A stretch of 64,000 bases of DNA from positions 146,876,917-146,940,916 of the forward strand of contig NC_053391.1 of the NCBI RefSeq assembly GCF_905171765.1. Direction: 5' to 3'. A program made the translations under genes and the position numbers. How positions within the stretch are numbered: the first letter of the stretch is position 1; each line of letters starts with the position of its first letter. The notes beneath the pieces are model-generated. The model ran no database searches. It saw only the letters and a program-made list of their open reading frames with translations, and was not told the DNA's origin. Shown here one piece after another: positions 43,243 through 57,059 of this stretch. Origin of the DNA: Bufo bufo (lineage: Eukaryota > Chordata > Amphibia > Anura > Bufonidae).

Positions 43243-45789
43243 TAGAGTGCCCCCCACTGTCTATCCAATATTCACTCCTATTTCGGTACTGGGCATACCG
43301 CAGGGTGTGCACCTGGTCATTTTCTGTGATTTTGGTTGAGCCACTTACCAGTATACATTGTTACAACTTCTAAGTATGTTTTAAATCAATGTGGAACCTG
43401 TCAAGGGAGTCACACTTGGTTTCAGCTCCATGGGGGAGCCGCTGTCTTCACTGGAGCAGGCAGGTAAGCAGGTAGGTAGGGGGCCTAGCATATTCAAATT
43501 CAGCCCAATTTATATGGGTGATTTCAAAGATGCTCACTGAGGGTGCCCCCACTAGATTCTGAAATTGTATCCAGCCTGACAGCTTGTAAGTGTATAGGAA
43601 GTCCGAGGGAAAGAACACAGCAGGGGAAGAATCTGATTGACTCAGGAAAAATCCACCAATCCAGCAATCGTGGAGATAAAATTGGGGTTAAACACACAAT
43701 TTCTGGACTTATGGTCCCCACATTTATGGTCCCCGCAGCGGGAACAAGTTTATGTGTGGGAACCTAAGCACATGAAGACAGCTGTAGACCCATGGAGCCA
43801 TAACCGAGCCTCAGGGAGCAGACAGGCAAGTATGCTTCTCTTGACAGGTCCTGTTGGGTGGGGAGGTTATTTAAAACACACTGAGAAGTTGGACAACTAT
43901 TTTAAGCATTACAGTTTTAATGGAAATCACCTGAATGTGTAAAGTGTGTAAAGCAGGACAGGACAGGTCCACCTGAGTGAAAAATGCCTACTTAGGCCAT
44001 GAGATGACAATTCTGAACAGAGGAATCCTGTATATTAACTTCAAATTCCCCAATAGAGTATGTGGGACAACTGGACAACCCTTTAAATTGTGATTCTAAT
44101 CATGGGTCATACAATAGTTGGTTGAGACGGAATCCACAGCATCATATGCCCATAATGGCAAAAATGTTTCCTCACAGCAGACCATAATCTGTATTATTCT
44201 CAGCATATTCAAAGTTTAAATTACCTAATCCCTCTTTGCCAATAGAGGCAGTATGAATAGTATGTGTCTTGTTCATATGATCATATAACAAAATTGTGGT
44301 TTACTTGTATAGTATGTATGACTAAGAAATACACTATTATGAAATTATAAAACTCATGGCAATAGTGGCTGTAAAAATGGTCAAATGTTTTATACAACTG
44401 CTGCCATGATCACTGGGTATACTTAGGCCTGTGTAAAAAGTAGCATGTATGGTCATAATAAAAATAAATATTTAGTATTAAGTATTCTGAAATTATATGG
44501 TTCATTCAGGTTTATCTTTTGGTATGCACATTGGTGGGGTTGTCTCATTCTCCTTCCCCAAAATGTAACAAAAATTTAAGAATAAATTATGTCCTTAAAA
44601 ATCATTCTAATACAACTCATCCTGCAAAAAAATAAAAATAAAAAATACACAAAAAAACATGGCCTCGTATAGCTGTGTCTACAGCAGAAATAAAATATTT
44701 ATAACTCCTGGAAAGTGTCGAAAAAAATTGCTTGTATCTGAATGCTCAAAATAGGCTGGTCCTAAAAGAAGTATTCCCATATCGTACTTTTTTGACATAT
44801 TGGACTTTTGTGTCCCAAATTACAACTCTTTACCTTAGGTATTGGGTGTCTGTTCAACAAGGGTCTAACCACTGGGACAATCATCAAAAAAGGGGGTCCT
44901 GTGTCCACTGCTTGAATGGAGCTACTGTCAAACATGTGCACTGCCAGAAATAGCCGGCTGCCCTGTAGACTGTGAGTATAAAGGCAGTGTGCCGCTCCAT
45001 TCAAATAGGGGACTCGGGGCCCTTGTTCTCATGGTCTATGGGGAAGCCCAGAGGTTAGATCCCCACTGATCAGACACTTATCACCTGTCCTGGGAATATA
45101 TGATATGTTGCCATTCTCCTATGAGAGGACACCCATCAGAAATGGATATTTGTTAAACTCAACATTCATAGACAATACATTTTTAATTTCTGGCTTTTTT
45201 TATTTTTCATTTTCCCAGTACCATAAAAATTTAATACAAAAATTGTCCTTCTGTAGCAGCCAATACAAATGATAAAACCTCCTATATGCAGTAGGTGGGT
45301 AATCCATTGTCAGTATAATGCTGCTGTGAGGGGAAGATTTTATCTGAAGGGTAATGCTCATGATAAAAATAGGTGTAGAATTGAAATAACACTATGACAG
45401 CTATATTGTTCTCTTGATAGGCCTAGATAAAAATGTGCACAGAAGAGCATTACATTTACTAGTGTAATGGGTGATGCTCTAATTAAGTCACTATGAGGGG
45501 GCCCTCTCTGGTCACAGCGATGGCTGGACTGAAAAGGTTAAGTGAGTCTGTTTGCCATGCTAAAAGTCCAAACAAAGTGAAAGTTAGGGAGCCGTTTTAT
45601 ATTTAAAAAGTTACATATAATATAGGCAGTTAATATGTGCTAAAAAATTTTTTATGGAAGTGTCCCTTTAAAATTACAGTGGGCAATTAAATGATTGACA
45701 ACAGCTATAGCCTTGAATCACTGAATGGTACCTCCCACTGGACTCTTAAATCAAACCGTGATCTGGAATCTAAATTAATAAATTACAAG
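43243..45789. other. Intergenic, one dispersed repeat
   Basis: 43480-43705 is the second copy of the repeat at 30930-31205. The rest (AT-rich, with A-runs at 44560-44720) shows no gene; short open frames have no recognisable domain. Confidence 0.5.
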
Positions 45790-46126
45790 TTAAGGGTGCA
45801 TTTACATGACCGTAGTGTTTTGCGGATCCGCAAAACACGGATACCGGCCGTGTGCGCTCCGCAAATTGCGGACCGCACATGGCTGCCACTAGCACATGGC
45901 TGTCACTATAATATAAAATGCCTATTCTTGTCTGCAATTGTGGACAAGAATAGGACATGCTCTATATTTTTTGTGGGGCCGCGGAACGGAACTACGAATG
46001 CGGAAAGCACACTGCGTGCTGTCCGCATCTTTTGCGGCCACATTGAAATGAATGGGTCCGCACCTGTTCCGCAAAATTGAGGAACGGATGCGGACCCATT
46101 CATAGGGTCGTGTGAATGAGCCCTAA
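45790..46126. repeat. Fold-back element, diverged GCACACGACCGT family
   Basis: The ends ttaagggtgcatttacatga and gtgaatgagccctaa enclose the family core (tgcggatccgcaaaacacgg; aatgggtccgca). Confidence 0.7.
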
Positions 46127-46650
46127 CGTGAATGTTAAACCACAAAACTGTACATTTATCTCCTGACCTATACAATGCTGACTTCAGTGTAAGTGCATGT
46201 AAAGTACTTTCACACAAGCAGCATTTCGATGCAGCTATTTGTTGCAGTTATTGAAGCTAAATTGTTTGTAGATTCCAAAAATGGAAAGAAGAAAATGTTT
46301 TGCTATGTACAGTACGTACCCTCCCATTACAATCCAGTTCTCACATTACATTAGCCTCAAATACTGAATCAAACTATCACAAGGATAAGCACCTTTGAAG
46401 AGGTTGGCCACTTTGTGGTCACTGCTGTGAGATGATTATATGACACTTACTAATATAACCTATCGTGAAATTCTGCACCATTTTCTATATTTTGAAGGTA
46501 TGTCTCCTTGTTTACGAAGTCTTTTGTGCTGTCCACACCGAGGTCATGTTCATAAAATGGCTGCCGATGGAGGGTCATGTGACCAGGCAAATCACTGTCT
46601 CTTTGCATGGAAGAGACATCACATACAGGTGATTTGCCTGGTCATATGAC

Positions 46651-49165
46651 CAGGGCCGGACTGGCCTGCCAGGATACCGGGAAATTTCCCGGTAGGCCGG
46701 CAGGCCTGAGTGCCGCAAGGCCGCGGCCCTGGTGACAAGTGGGGGCGGCCGCGGCCGGCGGCAGGGCAGAGCAGGAGATGAGCGCTTCCATTGTGGAAGC
46801 GCTCATCTCCATAGTCATCTGTATTGCAGTCCCCAGGACTGCAATACAGATGCCTGTGCTGCGTCAGAGGAGGGAGAGGTGTGTCCCCCCCTGTTCCTCT
46901 GATAGGCTGCCGGCCTAGTGCTGGCAGCCTATCAGAGGCCGCTGCAGGCGGCGCGATGACGTCATCGCGTCGCCTGAGCCGTATAGCGAGGGACACAGGC
47001 CGGAAGAGACGGCCTGCATCGCATCACATCGCTGGAGGTAAGTATAAGTGTTTTCTTCTTTTTTTTTTCTGGGCTGGCACATGATAAGGGGGGCTACTGG
47101 GCTGGGCTGGCACATGATAAGGGGGGCTACTGGGCTGGCACATGATAAGGGGGGACTACTGGGCTGGCACATGATAAGGGGGGACTACTGGGCTGGCACA
47201 TGATAAGGGGGGGACTACTGGGCTGGCACATGATAAGGGGGGGACTACTGGGCTGGCACATGATAAGGGGGGACTACTGGGCTGGCACATGATAAGGGGG
47301 GACTACTGGGCTGGCACATGATAAGAGGGGACTACTGGGCTGGCACATGATAAGGGGGGACTACTAGGCTGGCACATGATAAGGGGGTACTACTGGGTTG
47401 GCACATGATAAGGGGGACTACTGGGCTGGCACATGATAAGGGGGGCTACTGGCACATGATAAGGGGGGCTACTGGCCCATAAGGGGGGCTACTGGCACAT
47501 AAGGGGGGCTACTGACACATGATAAGGGGGATACTGGCACATAAGGGGGACTACTGGCACATAAGGGGGCTATTGGCACATAAGGGGGGCTACTAGCACA
47601 TGATAAGGGGGGCTACTGGGCTGGGCTGGCACATGAAAAGGGGGGACTACTGGGCTGGCACATGATAAGGGGGGGGGGGACTACTGGGCTGGCACATGAT
47701 AAGGGGGGACTACTGGGCTGGCACATGATAAGGGGGGGACTACTGGGCTGGCACATGATAAGGGGGGACTACTAGGCTGGCACATGATAAGGGGGGACTA
47801 CTGGGCTGGCACATGATAAGGGGGGACTACTGGGCTGGCACATGATAAGGGGGTACTAATGGGCTGGCACATGATAAGGGGGGACTACTGGGCTGGCACA
47901 TGATAAGGGGGGCTACTGGCACATGATAAGGGGGGCTACTGGCCCATAAGGGGGGCTACTGGCCCATAAGGGGGGCTACTGGCACATAAGGGAGACTACT
48001 GGCACATAAGGGGGCTATTGGCACATAAGGGGGCTACTGGCACATGATAAGGGGGGCTACTAGCACATGATAAGGGGGGCTACTGGCACATGATAAGGGG
48101 GGCTACTGGCACATGATAAGGAGGGCTACTGGCACATGATAAGGGGGACTACTGGCACATAAGGGGCGGCTACTGGCACATAAGGGGGGGCTACTGGCAC
48201 ATGAGAAGGGGTGCTACTGGCACATGATAAGGGGAGGCTACTGGCACATGATATGGGGGGGCTACTGGCACATGATATGGGGGCACTCTGGCTACTGGCA
48301 CATGATATGGGGGGTGTAACGGGGTGCCAGGAGATCCATTACAGGGGGGCTACTGGCACATTATATGGGGGGGCTACTGGCACATGATATGGGGGCACTC
48401 TGGCTACTGGCACATGATATGGGGGGCTCTGGCTACTGGCACATGATGGTGGGGGGGCTCTTATTACTGGCACATGATTGGGGGCATCTATGGGGGCACA
48501 TCTTACTGGCAGATTATTGGGGGGCACTATAGGGGCATCTACTGAGGCTAAAAAGAAGGGGTATTTTATATGGGGGCTCTTTATAGGGGCATTTTATACT
48601 GGGACACATTATGGTGGGTACTATGGGGAAGGGGGGAGAAGCACTATGGGGGTCATCTACGGGGGCACTGAGAAGGGGTATTTTATATTGGCACATTATG
48701 GGAACATTAGCTCAACTGGGGGCATTACAAAGGGGTATGTTTTGCACATTATAAGGAGAATTATTACTACTGGGGGGGCATTATGGTGGGCTTTATTACT
48801 CCCCCATGGTATGACCCCCCTAGTAGCAGCACCAGCCTCTCCCTGCTCTGCTATCCCTCTGCCCCTTCTCAAAATCCTTATTATGAAATCTTTCTCATTA
48901 GGATAAAGCACAACATCAGCTCCACCGAGCCCCCGGCCAAAGTGTGGAAGTGGTGTCCGAGATCCCCAAGGGCCAAGCCAAGTAATTGTAAGTTTTCATG
49001 GGGGTTCTACAAAAGAGCTATCGTGGGGCAAATTTCATATTCGTGTTTACACACGTGTTTTAAAATGAATGCTCTCCTATTATAAACAAGTAAATAATGA
49101 CGCAATGCTGTGGGGCTGGTGTGCAACTTTTTCCAGGGCTGGTTTTTATCCCCAGTCCGGCCCTG
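46651..49165. mobile_element. hAT non-autonomous element carrying a minisatellite
   Basis: A perfect 14-bp terminal inverted repeat CAGGGCCGGACTGG and a perfect 8-bp target duplication CATATGAC (46643-46650, 49166-49173). The 2515-bp interior is a GC-rich block (46680-47050) with local palindromes, a ~1.4-kb minisatellite and a degenerate G-rich tail. There is no transposase. Confidence 0.9.
47070..48480. repeat. G-rich minisatellite, ~29-31-bp unit with shorter variants
   Basis: More than 40 units contain ggcacatgataagggggg followed by actactgggct or gctact. Shorter forms lack ggctgg or catgat. The block pattern repeats: a long-unit stretch then a short-unit stretch, at about 47080-47610 and again at about 47610-48060. 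This suggests a ~0.5-kb higher-order duplication. From 48200 the unit becomes catgatatgggggcactctg, and it decays by 48480-48780. Confidence 0.92.
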
Positions 49166-49366
49166 CATATGACCCTCCATCAGCAGCCATCTTATGGACA
49201 GGATCTCTGGGTGAACAGCACAAAAGACTTTATAAACAAGGGGGCATACCTCATGAACTGTAGAACATGGTGCAGAATTTCAACAAAGACTATATTAGTA
49301 AGTGCCATATAATCATCTCACAAACACATCGGTCAACAATAACCAGAAAGTGGACAACCCCTTTAA

Positions 49367-49870
49367 GTGGAATAATTAATGTTTTGGTTACAGATTGATC
49401 TGAAACAACTGATGTGGAGCATGGGACAAACATGGTGAAATAAAAGCAAATACGAAACTACAATAAAAACATTTGTCACCAAGAGAATAATTATATGACT
49501 TTATTAAAGTAAAAACCAATTTCAGAATGGGTTGACTCATAGGATCTTTCAAGAACACAAAGTACACTTAGGCCACACAAACCTTAGTCAGATATCATAT
49601 AAAGGCAATAAACTGTTTGATTAGTAAATTCTTATCATAAGTACATTCCTTTACAACCTACTAGATATGATGGTTCCCAAATATATAATGTTGAGCCCCC
49701 TATCCGTGCTTTGTGGCAAGCGGCAGGGGTGCACCTAGCCTTTCTGCTGCCTGATGTGAAAATTGATATGCCCCCCCTTTCCACCCCAATGCCAAATTCT
49801 CCACCTAACCCCTTCCTCCTGGCCTACTGCTAAAGACATACTTGGAAAACATTGCTACAAAATATACAGC
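49367..49870. other. Intergenic, repeat fragment only
   Basis: 49735-49850 (caggggtgcacctagccttt, cctgatgtgaaaattg) looks like one end of a dispersed element. No gene is seen. Confidence 0.45.
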
Positions 49871-50893
49871 ATACCTCCCAACTTTTGAAAAGCACAAAGA
49901 GGTACAATATGTGTGCCGCAGCAATTTTTTTAATACTAGGCCACACCTCTAACTCCGTCCAAAACATAACTATACACCCCCAATCCAATCCAATCCCCTT
50001 AATGCCCCCACATAGTAATTATTTCCTCTTTATGACACCACACAGTAGTTGCCCCCATTGTGCCTGTCGCAGTAGTTATGCCCACATTGTGCCTTGTTGC
50101 AGCAGTAGTTCCCACATTGGGCCCCTCACAGTAGCAGTGCCCACATTGTGCCCTATCACAGTAGTAGTGCCCACACTGTGACCCCAACAGTAGCAATGCC
50201 CAAATGTCCTAGCCTCACAGTAGTAATGCCCAAATGTGCCCCCTTCACAGTAGTAATGCCCACATTGTTCCCCTTATAGTAGCAATGCCAACATTGTGCC
50301 CTTTACAGTAGCAATGCCCACAGTGTGCCTTCTCACAATAATTATGCCCACATGTGCACCCTTCACAGTAGTTATAATGAGATGTGCCCCCTTCACAGAA
50401 TTTATGCCCAGATGTGCCCCTTCACAATAGTTAGGCCCACATGTACCCCCTTCACACCAGTTATGGCCCCATGTGCCCCCTTCACACTAGTTATGTCCAG
50501 ATGGTTTTGATTCCCAATAAGTAAAAATAAAAATAAAATAAATACTCACCTGGTTCTGACGATGATTATCACAGCTCACCCTGCGCTCCCCAGCAGCAAC
50601 AGGCAGGATGCTGCCATACATCACTCAGCTGGGCTGTTTAGGAAGAGCAGAGGCTGATTCCCGGCCTGCCCTGCTCCTCCTACACAGTGCAGCAGTGGGG
50701 AGCACTGGCAGCTGAGCTGAATGGTGAAGCGGGGAGTAGACAGCTCCATGCGTCACCATTACAAGCAACTGTCTTTGTGTCCTATTGATGCAGAGACAGT
50801 TGAGAGTGGGACATACCTCAGCCATTTTAGGATTGCGGGACAGCCACCAAAATGGGACTGTGCCACTGTATCCGGAACAGTTGGGAGGTATTC
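49871..50893. mobile_element. MITE with ATACCTCCCAACT ends and an internal C-rich array
   Basis: The left end is atacctcccaacttttg and the right end cagttgggaggtat. The left half is a degenerate ~30-bp tandem array (cacagtagtaatgcccacat, ~50000-50500). The target duplication is unclear. A second copy with the same ends and right-hand sequence (ctcagccatttta.gacc; gccac.aaaat) spans 55765-62429. Confidence 0.65.
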
Positions 50894-51172
50894 TTACAGG
50901 GTAATAGAGCACCCCATACCGCTTACATCGGGTAATGACTCCCCTTTGATGTAGATGTTCTCTTTCCCCATTCAGACCAGACTGCCGTGATGATTTTTTT
51001 CAGCCATCTCTTGTCTCTGCACAGTTTGACAAACAGACATCTCAGTTGCCTAATTTTCCATCATCCTCCCACCTTCTGAACACCCCATCCTGTCACCCCC
51101 AATATTGTGCCCATTGTACTTTCAAATACTATGCAGAATCAGTACCCCTGAATACTATTACCACACAGATAG

Positions 51173-52318
51173 TAGTGTTGAGCGCGAATATTCGAATAGC
51201 GATTTTTTTTAGCAAATATCGGCACTTCGCTAATTCGCGAATATTTAGAATATAGCACTATAAATTCACTATTTTGAATATATATATTTTTTATTGTTAT
51301 ATTTTTTTCTTTCCCACTTCCCAAAAGTAGTTCTTACCTGTCCTGAGGATTACTGGCTTCCTGGCTGCTCCAGTCAGTGCCCGTTGCCGCTTCTGCCGAC
51401 TTCCGTGCTCATGGAGCGTCACCATCACCATGGGAACGCCTCCATACTAGAATGTACTGTCGGGTGTGAGAATTAAGTTGAAATCGCAATGCGATTACTT
51501 TAAGTTATATTAATCGAATTGCGATTTCAACTTAGCACTGCTATATTCCATATTCGTTAACTTCGTTAATTCTAGCAAGCAGACCCATTAGAAACACAGC
51601 TCTAAGTTGAAATCGCAATTCGATTATTATAACTTGAAGTAATCGCATTGCGATTTCAACTTAGACCTGGTTTACTATGGTTGGCTTGGTAGAATTAGCG
51701 AAGATGACGAATATGACGAATGTATTCGTCATATTCCTCAAAACGAAGATAACAAAGTATTCTCCATCTTCGTTTTAGCTCCATATTCGTCAACTTCGCT
51801 AATTCTAGCAATCAAATAGGAAAGTTGACTATAGAGACAGCTGTGTTTAATTCGCTATGCGATAATATTACTTTGCTTTTTTTTTATAAATAGAATAATT
51901 ATAATAATTATCAAGTACTATAATTATTTTATTTATTTAAAAAAAAGCAAAGTAATATAATCGCATAGTGAATTAAACACAGCTGTCTCTATAGTCAACT
52001 TTCCTATTTGATTGCTAGAATTAGCGAAGTTGACGAATATGGAGCTAAAACGAAGATGGAGAATACTTTGTTATCTTCGTTTTGAGGAATATGACGAATA
52101 CATTCGTCATATTCGTCATCTTCGCTAATTCTAGATATCAAACCAATAGGAAAGTTACCTTAAGTTAAAATCGCAATACGCGATTATTTAAATCGCATAT
52201 TAATCGCGATAACTAGAATAATGACGAATATTCGATTTAGACGAATATGAGACGAATATTCAAGCGAATATTCGCAAATTTCGTTGAAATCGAATATGGC
52301 ACCTCCCGCTCATCACTA
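51173..52318. mobile_element. hAT MITE (TAGTGTTGAGCG ends) rich in palindromes
   Basis: A perfect 8-bp duplication ACAGATAG (51165-51172, 52319-52326). Ends are TAGTGTTGAGCG and, inverted, TAGTGATGAGCG. The interior is strongly AT-rich and built from repeated inverted blocks: tgaaatcgcaatgcgatt, gaattagcgaagttgacgaa, and a large palindrome centred near 51925. Confidence 0.88.
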
Positions 52319-55017
52319 ACAGATAGCCCCCCTGAAATAATTATTGGCACATGGTGCTCTAAAAAATAACTGAACCAAGCAAATAGTGCCCCTGACACTA
52401 ATAGTGCAGTAAACATAGCATCCCCCAAAACTAATTGTGCTAAACTGATACTGTGCCAGGGTGCCCCTACAGTAATAGTGCACCCCATAGTAATAATTGT
52501 CTGCAAGAGTGCACTTAGTGTTAACAGTGCCCCTAATAGTAATAATGTCCCCATTGTGCCCCTACTAGTAATCAGAGTCCCCATAGTTCCTCAGTAGTAA
52601 TAATTCTCCTTATTATGTGTGCCAGTAGAAATGCCCTAATGTCCCCATCCTTTATTTATTTATTTTCAATTTAGACTCTCCTGAGCCATTTTCTCACGTA
52701 GACCAGTCACTCTGGTTTGTTTGTAGCACTTCCTGTTGCTGTATCCAACCAAACCCATGAGGCACTTCTTCTTTCTCAGTCACAGCTCCAGGACCGCCCC
52801 TAATAATTCCCAGATTGTTTATAGCTCCTCCAACCCAGCTAGTTACATAGACACTGCCCCTGTTGCTGCATTGACACGTCTAAGGACATAATATCAAAGG
52901 AAATAAGAAAGAGCTGCATGGACACGGTCATGTGACCACAGCCCAGAACAGAAGGTAACAGAAATACATTAAAAAATGACAGCTGCCTTCATAAATTATT
53001 ATTTTAAAGGATGCTGATGCAAAACAAAAAATCCCCTAAAAGGGACAGGTGAGGTCCCTCAGATACCAGTGTTGTTCACTGAGAAAGATAGCACTCTGCT
53101 TTGTGGTTTCTGTGACCAAAGCCGTTATTCTGCAGCCTTACTACAGACTTGAACCACCAACTAGGCAAATTGGCAGCAAAATGGCAAGTAATACATTTTG
53201 TGGAAAAAAGATATACGTTATTCATACTGTAAATAGATCACTAATGGATGAGTTTGCAACGGAGAAAGGTTTTTAAGTCTCCTTATTGATGATTAACTAA
53301 TAGTACTCAATGTCAGTCTGCTGCATTTAAAAGATATCAGGTATTGTATAAGGAAAGGCCAGGCTCTAGAGAGGAAAGTATTATATTATATTGGTATGAA
53401 TGTTTAATCCCGTCACTTTATGAATAATCTAATGATTGTGTGTTCGCGTTCCATAGAGAAGCTAGTAAAGAGTGAAAAAAAAAGTTTTTCTAAATATTTG
53501 AAATGTTTTTAAAAAATTCACACACCCCCTTTCCTCAAAATTAAAATACATAAAAAAATGTAAAAAAAAAAAAATAAACACCAAAGGCTTCTCGGGGTGC
53601 AAAAACTCCCATACTATTAAAATATAAAAATATTTATCCCATACGGCAAATGACGTAATGGAAATAACAAACATCAAAATTGGCAATTCGCCATTATTGG
53701 TACTTAATCTCCTCCAAAAATTGAATAAAAAATTATCAAAAAGTCTTATATTTTATTGGTGTCAATAAAAACTACTAATGGTCCCAAATGAGCCCTCACA
53801 CAGCTCCATACTCAAATAATAAAGTTATGGGGATCTTAATATGAAGATGCAAAGAAAAAAAAAAAATTCCAAACTTTTTTTTTTTTTTATATTAAAACAC
53901 AAGAAAGACTATACATATGTGGTATCATTTTAATTGTACTGACCCGGAGAATGAAAGTAGCAGGTCAGTTTTACCGGATAGGAAACCTTTTTATTTTTAT
54001 AATTCCAACCTATTTGAAATTCTTTTCTCACTTCCCACTACATTGTATGCAACCGTAAATGGTGTCATTAGAAAGTACAACTTGCCCTGTGTATGGCTAT
54101 GTGAAGGAAAAAATAAAAAAGTTATGGACCTGGGAAGGCTGGAAATAAACAACAAAAAATGGAAAATGGCCCGGCCCTGAAGGGGTTAAAACCTTTATCC
54201 CACGAAAGGTTTTCATCATCTATTCACAGGGTAGATGATAAATGTTGGATCTCTGGTGGTGTCGAATTACAGATGTGAACTACTAGTGTACATACGGCCA
54301 GTCTCGGACCGGCCCACCGGGGAGCCGGTGATTCCCTCATGGGCCCCTGATCTATTCAGTAAAGAAGTTTTTATGAGAGCTTCTCTCTGCGCAAGGAAGC
54401 GCTGCCACTGTATTCCCCTGCTCCACCCCCTCTTGCTTGAGTTCCCATAAGTATCAGCAGTGTGGTATACAATCTCAATTACGGTGTCAGGGAAAGCAAG
54501 TGGCAGGATGACATTACAACTTGCCACTTGCATCCTGTGTAGTTGCAGCAATAAAGCACATCCTCTCCAGTCATGGGCTCCACGGACCTGGCTGAACTGA
54601 CCACGACTCCCATCCGGTTAGCTCGCAGCTTCTCTCTGCTGGACGGCTATTACACATTCCCTGCTGCCTGCCTGCCCACATCCTGGAGCTCTCTGGCTCT
54701 GCAGAGCTGGGCTGTGTGAAGCAAGTGATGGAGGCATCTGTGTGCTACAGTCTGAACGGCAGGCAGACACTCGGACTTTGTGTGCTCTTCTCTCTCACTG
54801 ACCGTGACACAGTGTGGAGGAGACTGAGCAAATAAGAAACCTATCAGGCTGCAAGCAAGAGGAGAACGTGTGAGCATTTCCCCAGGCCAGTCCCCAAAGA
54901 AAACTAGGTATTTACTGTTAACAAAAACTTTTAATTTTCAATTTAAAAACTTTGTGACTCTCACAAGGAACTACAGCTCCCAGCATGTTCTGGCAGCTGA
55001 TGGTAGTTTAGTGTACC
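52319..55017. other. Intergenic; degenerate array and AT-rich repeats
   Basis: 52327-52640 is a degenerate array around agtaataatgtccccattgt. 53460-54190 is AT-rich with A-runs and phrases such as aataataaagttatgggga, probably an old dispersed repeat. 54295-54560 contains accggcccaccggggagccg, possibly a hAT fragment. No gene is seen. Confidence 0.45.
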
Positions 55018-55344
55018 TTAAAGGGGTTGTCCGGGCTTTTTCTATTGATAACTTATCCTCAGGATAGGTCATCAAAATCGGCGGGGGTCCGACACCCTGC
55101 ACCCCCAGCGATCCGTTGTATAAGGAGACGGCGGGTGCAGTGTGCAGGTGCCGTCTTCCTTCTCTATTTCTTTGGGACAGCAGCAGTCGACAGGAATAGA
55201 GAAGGGAGACGGCACGTGCGCACTGCACGCACAATCTCCCCATACAGTTGATCAGTCCGACACCCAGCACTGCCACCGATCTGATATTAATGACCTATTC
55301 TGGGAATAGGTCATCAATAGAAAAAGCCCGGGGAACCCCTTTAA
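55018..55344. repeat. TTAA-ended fold-back MITE
   Basis: The left end ttaaaggggttgtccgggct and the right end, inverted, ttaaaggggttccccgggct. The inner arms share tctattgat and ggataggtcatcaa. It is of the same class as 17517-17968. Confidence 0.8.
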
Positions 55345-55627
55345 TGCAAACCACCATTGCAATGATGCAGGCTTAACAGTTGTGTCCGCACCATCACTTG
55401 CTGGTGCTATCTACTTCATACTTGACATTCTGCACTAGAAGTGGTGTCCCCCATAGTGCCAGTGCACAGCCAAGCCAAGATGCAGCCACTCTGTGACCAA
55501 AAATCTGAAGTCCACCAACCATCAGTAAGAAAGTAGATAACTACTAGTAGGAACTTCTCTGGCCACACGATGGTCACATCTTGTCTCTAAATTTGTGTGC
55601 AGCGGCTACTACATGGAATACCAGCCT

Positions 55628-55750
55628 TAGGCCTCTTGCACACAACCGTGGTTTGGTTCTGCATCCGAGCCGCATCCGTTGCTCCGTTCCGTGGCCCTTC
55701 AAAAATTATAGATCATGTCCTATTCTTGTCCGTTTTGCGGTCATTGATCA
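55628..55750. repeat. Truncated GGCCTCATGCACACGACCGT-family fold-back
   Basis: Only one arm is seen: taggcctcttgcacacaacc, gcatccgttgctccgttccg and atcatgtcctattcttgtcc. Confidence 0.6.
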
Positions 55751-57059
55751 AAGAATACTGATTCCATACCTCCCAAACTTTTGAAAATCAGATTAGCGCG
55801 CCATGGCGCAATTTTTTAACACTAAGCCATGCCTCTAAATCTGCCCAATGCCTACACCATACATGCCCTATCCAGCCCAGTCCTCTTAGTGCCCCTACAT
55901 GGTAATTATTACTTGTTTTGCCCCCACAAAGAAGTTATGCCCATAATGTGCCCCTTCACAATAGTTATGCCTCTCAGCAGTGCCCCCCTTTACTGTTAAG
56001 AAAATCCCACTACATACTCACCCAAGCATTCCCTTATAATCGGAGCAGCTCCTGCGCTCCCCAGGAGGCACGATGCTGTCACACATACATTGCGCTGCCT
56101 GCACCACTCCTCCTACACAGCCCGTCAGCGCTATGTATGTGTGACCACATTGTGCCTGCTGCAAAGTGCCGGCAGTTGAGTTGAATGGTGAAGCATCGAG
56201 CAGACCTAAGGCACCTTTCATACGGGCGAGTATTCCGCGCGGATGCGATACGTGAGTTGAACGCATTGCACCCGCACTGAATCCTGACCCATTCATTTCT
56301 ATGGGGCTGTGCACACGAGCGGTGATTTTCACGCATCACTTGTGCGTTGCGAAAATCGCAGCATGCTCCTCTTTGTGCGTTTTTCACGTAACGCAGGCCC
56401 CATAGAAATGAATGGGGTTGTGTGAGAATCGCAAGCATCCGCAAGCAAGTGCGGATGCGGTGCGATTTTCACGCACGGTTGCTAGGTGACGATCGGGATG
56501 GGGACCCGATCATTATTATTTCCCCTTATAACATGGTTATAAGGGAAAATAATAGCATTCTGAATACAGAATGCATAGTACAATAGGGCTGGAGAAAAAA
56601 AAAAAAAAAAAAATTTAACTTACCTTAACCACCTCAGCCCCCAGTGCTTAAACACCCTGAAAGACCAGGCCACTTTTTACACTTCTGACCTACACTACTT
56701 TCACCGTTTATTGCTCGGTCATGCAACTTACCACCCAAATGAATTTTACCTCCTTTTCTTCTCACTAATAGAGCTTTCATTTGGTGGTATTTCATTGCTG
56801 CTGACATTTTTACTTTTTTTGTTATTAATCGAAATTTAACGATTTTTTTGCAAAAAAATGACATTTTTCACTTTCAGTTGTAAAATTTTGCAAAAAAAAC
56901 GACATCCATATAGAAATTTTGCTCTAAATTTATAGTTCTACATGTCTTTGATAAAAAAAAAATGTTTGGGTAAAAAAAAAATGGTTTGGGTAAAAGTTAT
57001 AGCGTTTACAAACTATGGTACAAAAATGTGAATTTCCGCTTTTTGAAGCAGCTCTGACT

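Larger units (their letters stand above)
46396..49366. repeat. Fold-back element split by a hAT insertion
   Basis: The left arm (gaagaggttggccacttt, gagatgattatatgacactt, agggtcatgtgaccaggcaa) and the right arm (catatgaccctccatcagca, agtgccatataatcatctca, gtggacaacccctttaa) are inverted copies. The hAT element at 46651-49165 sits in the centre. Confidence 0.7.
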
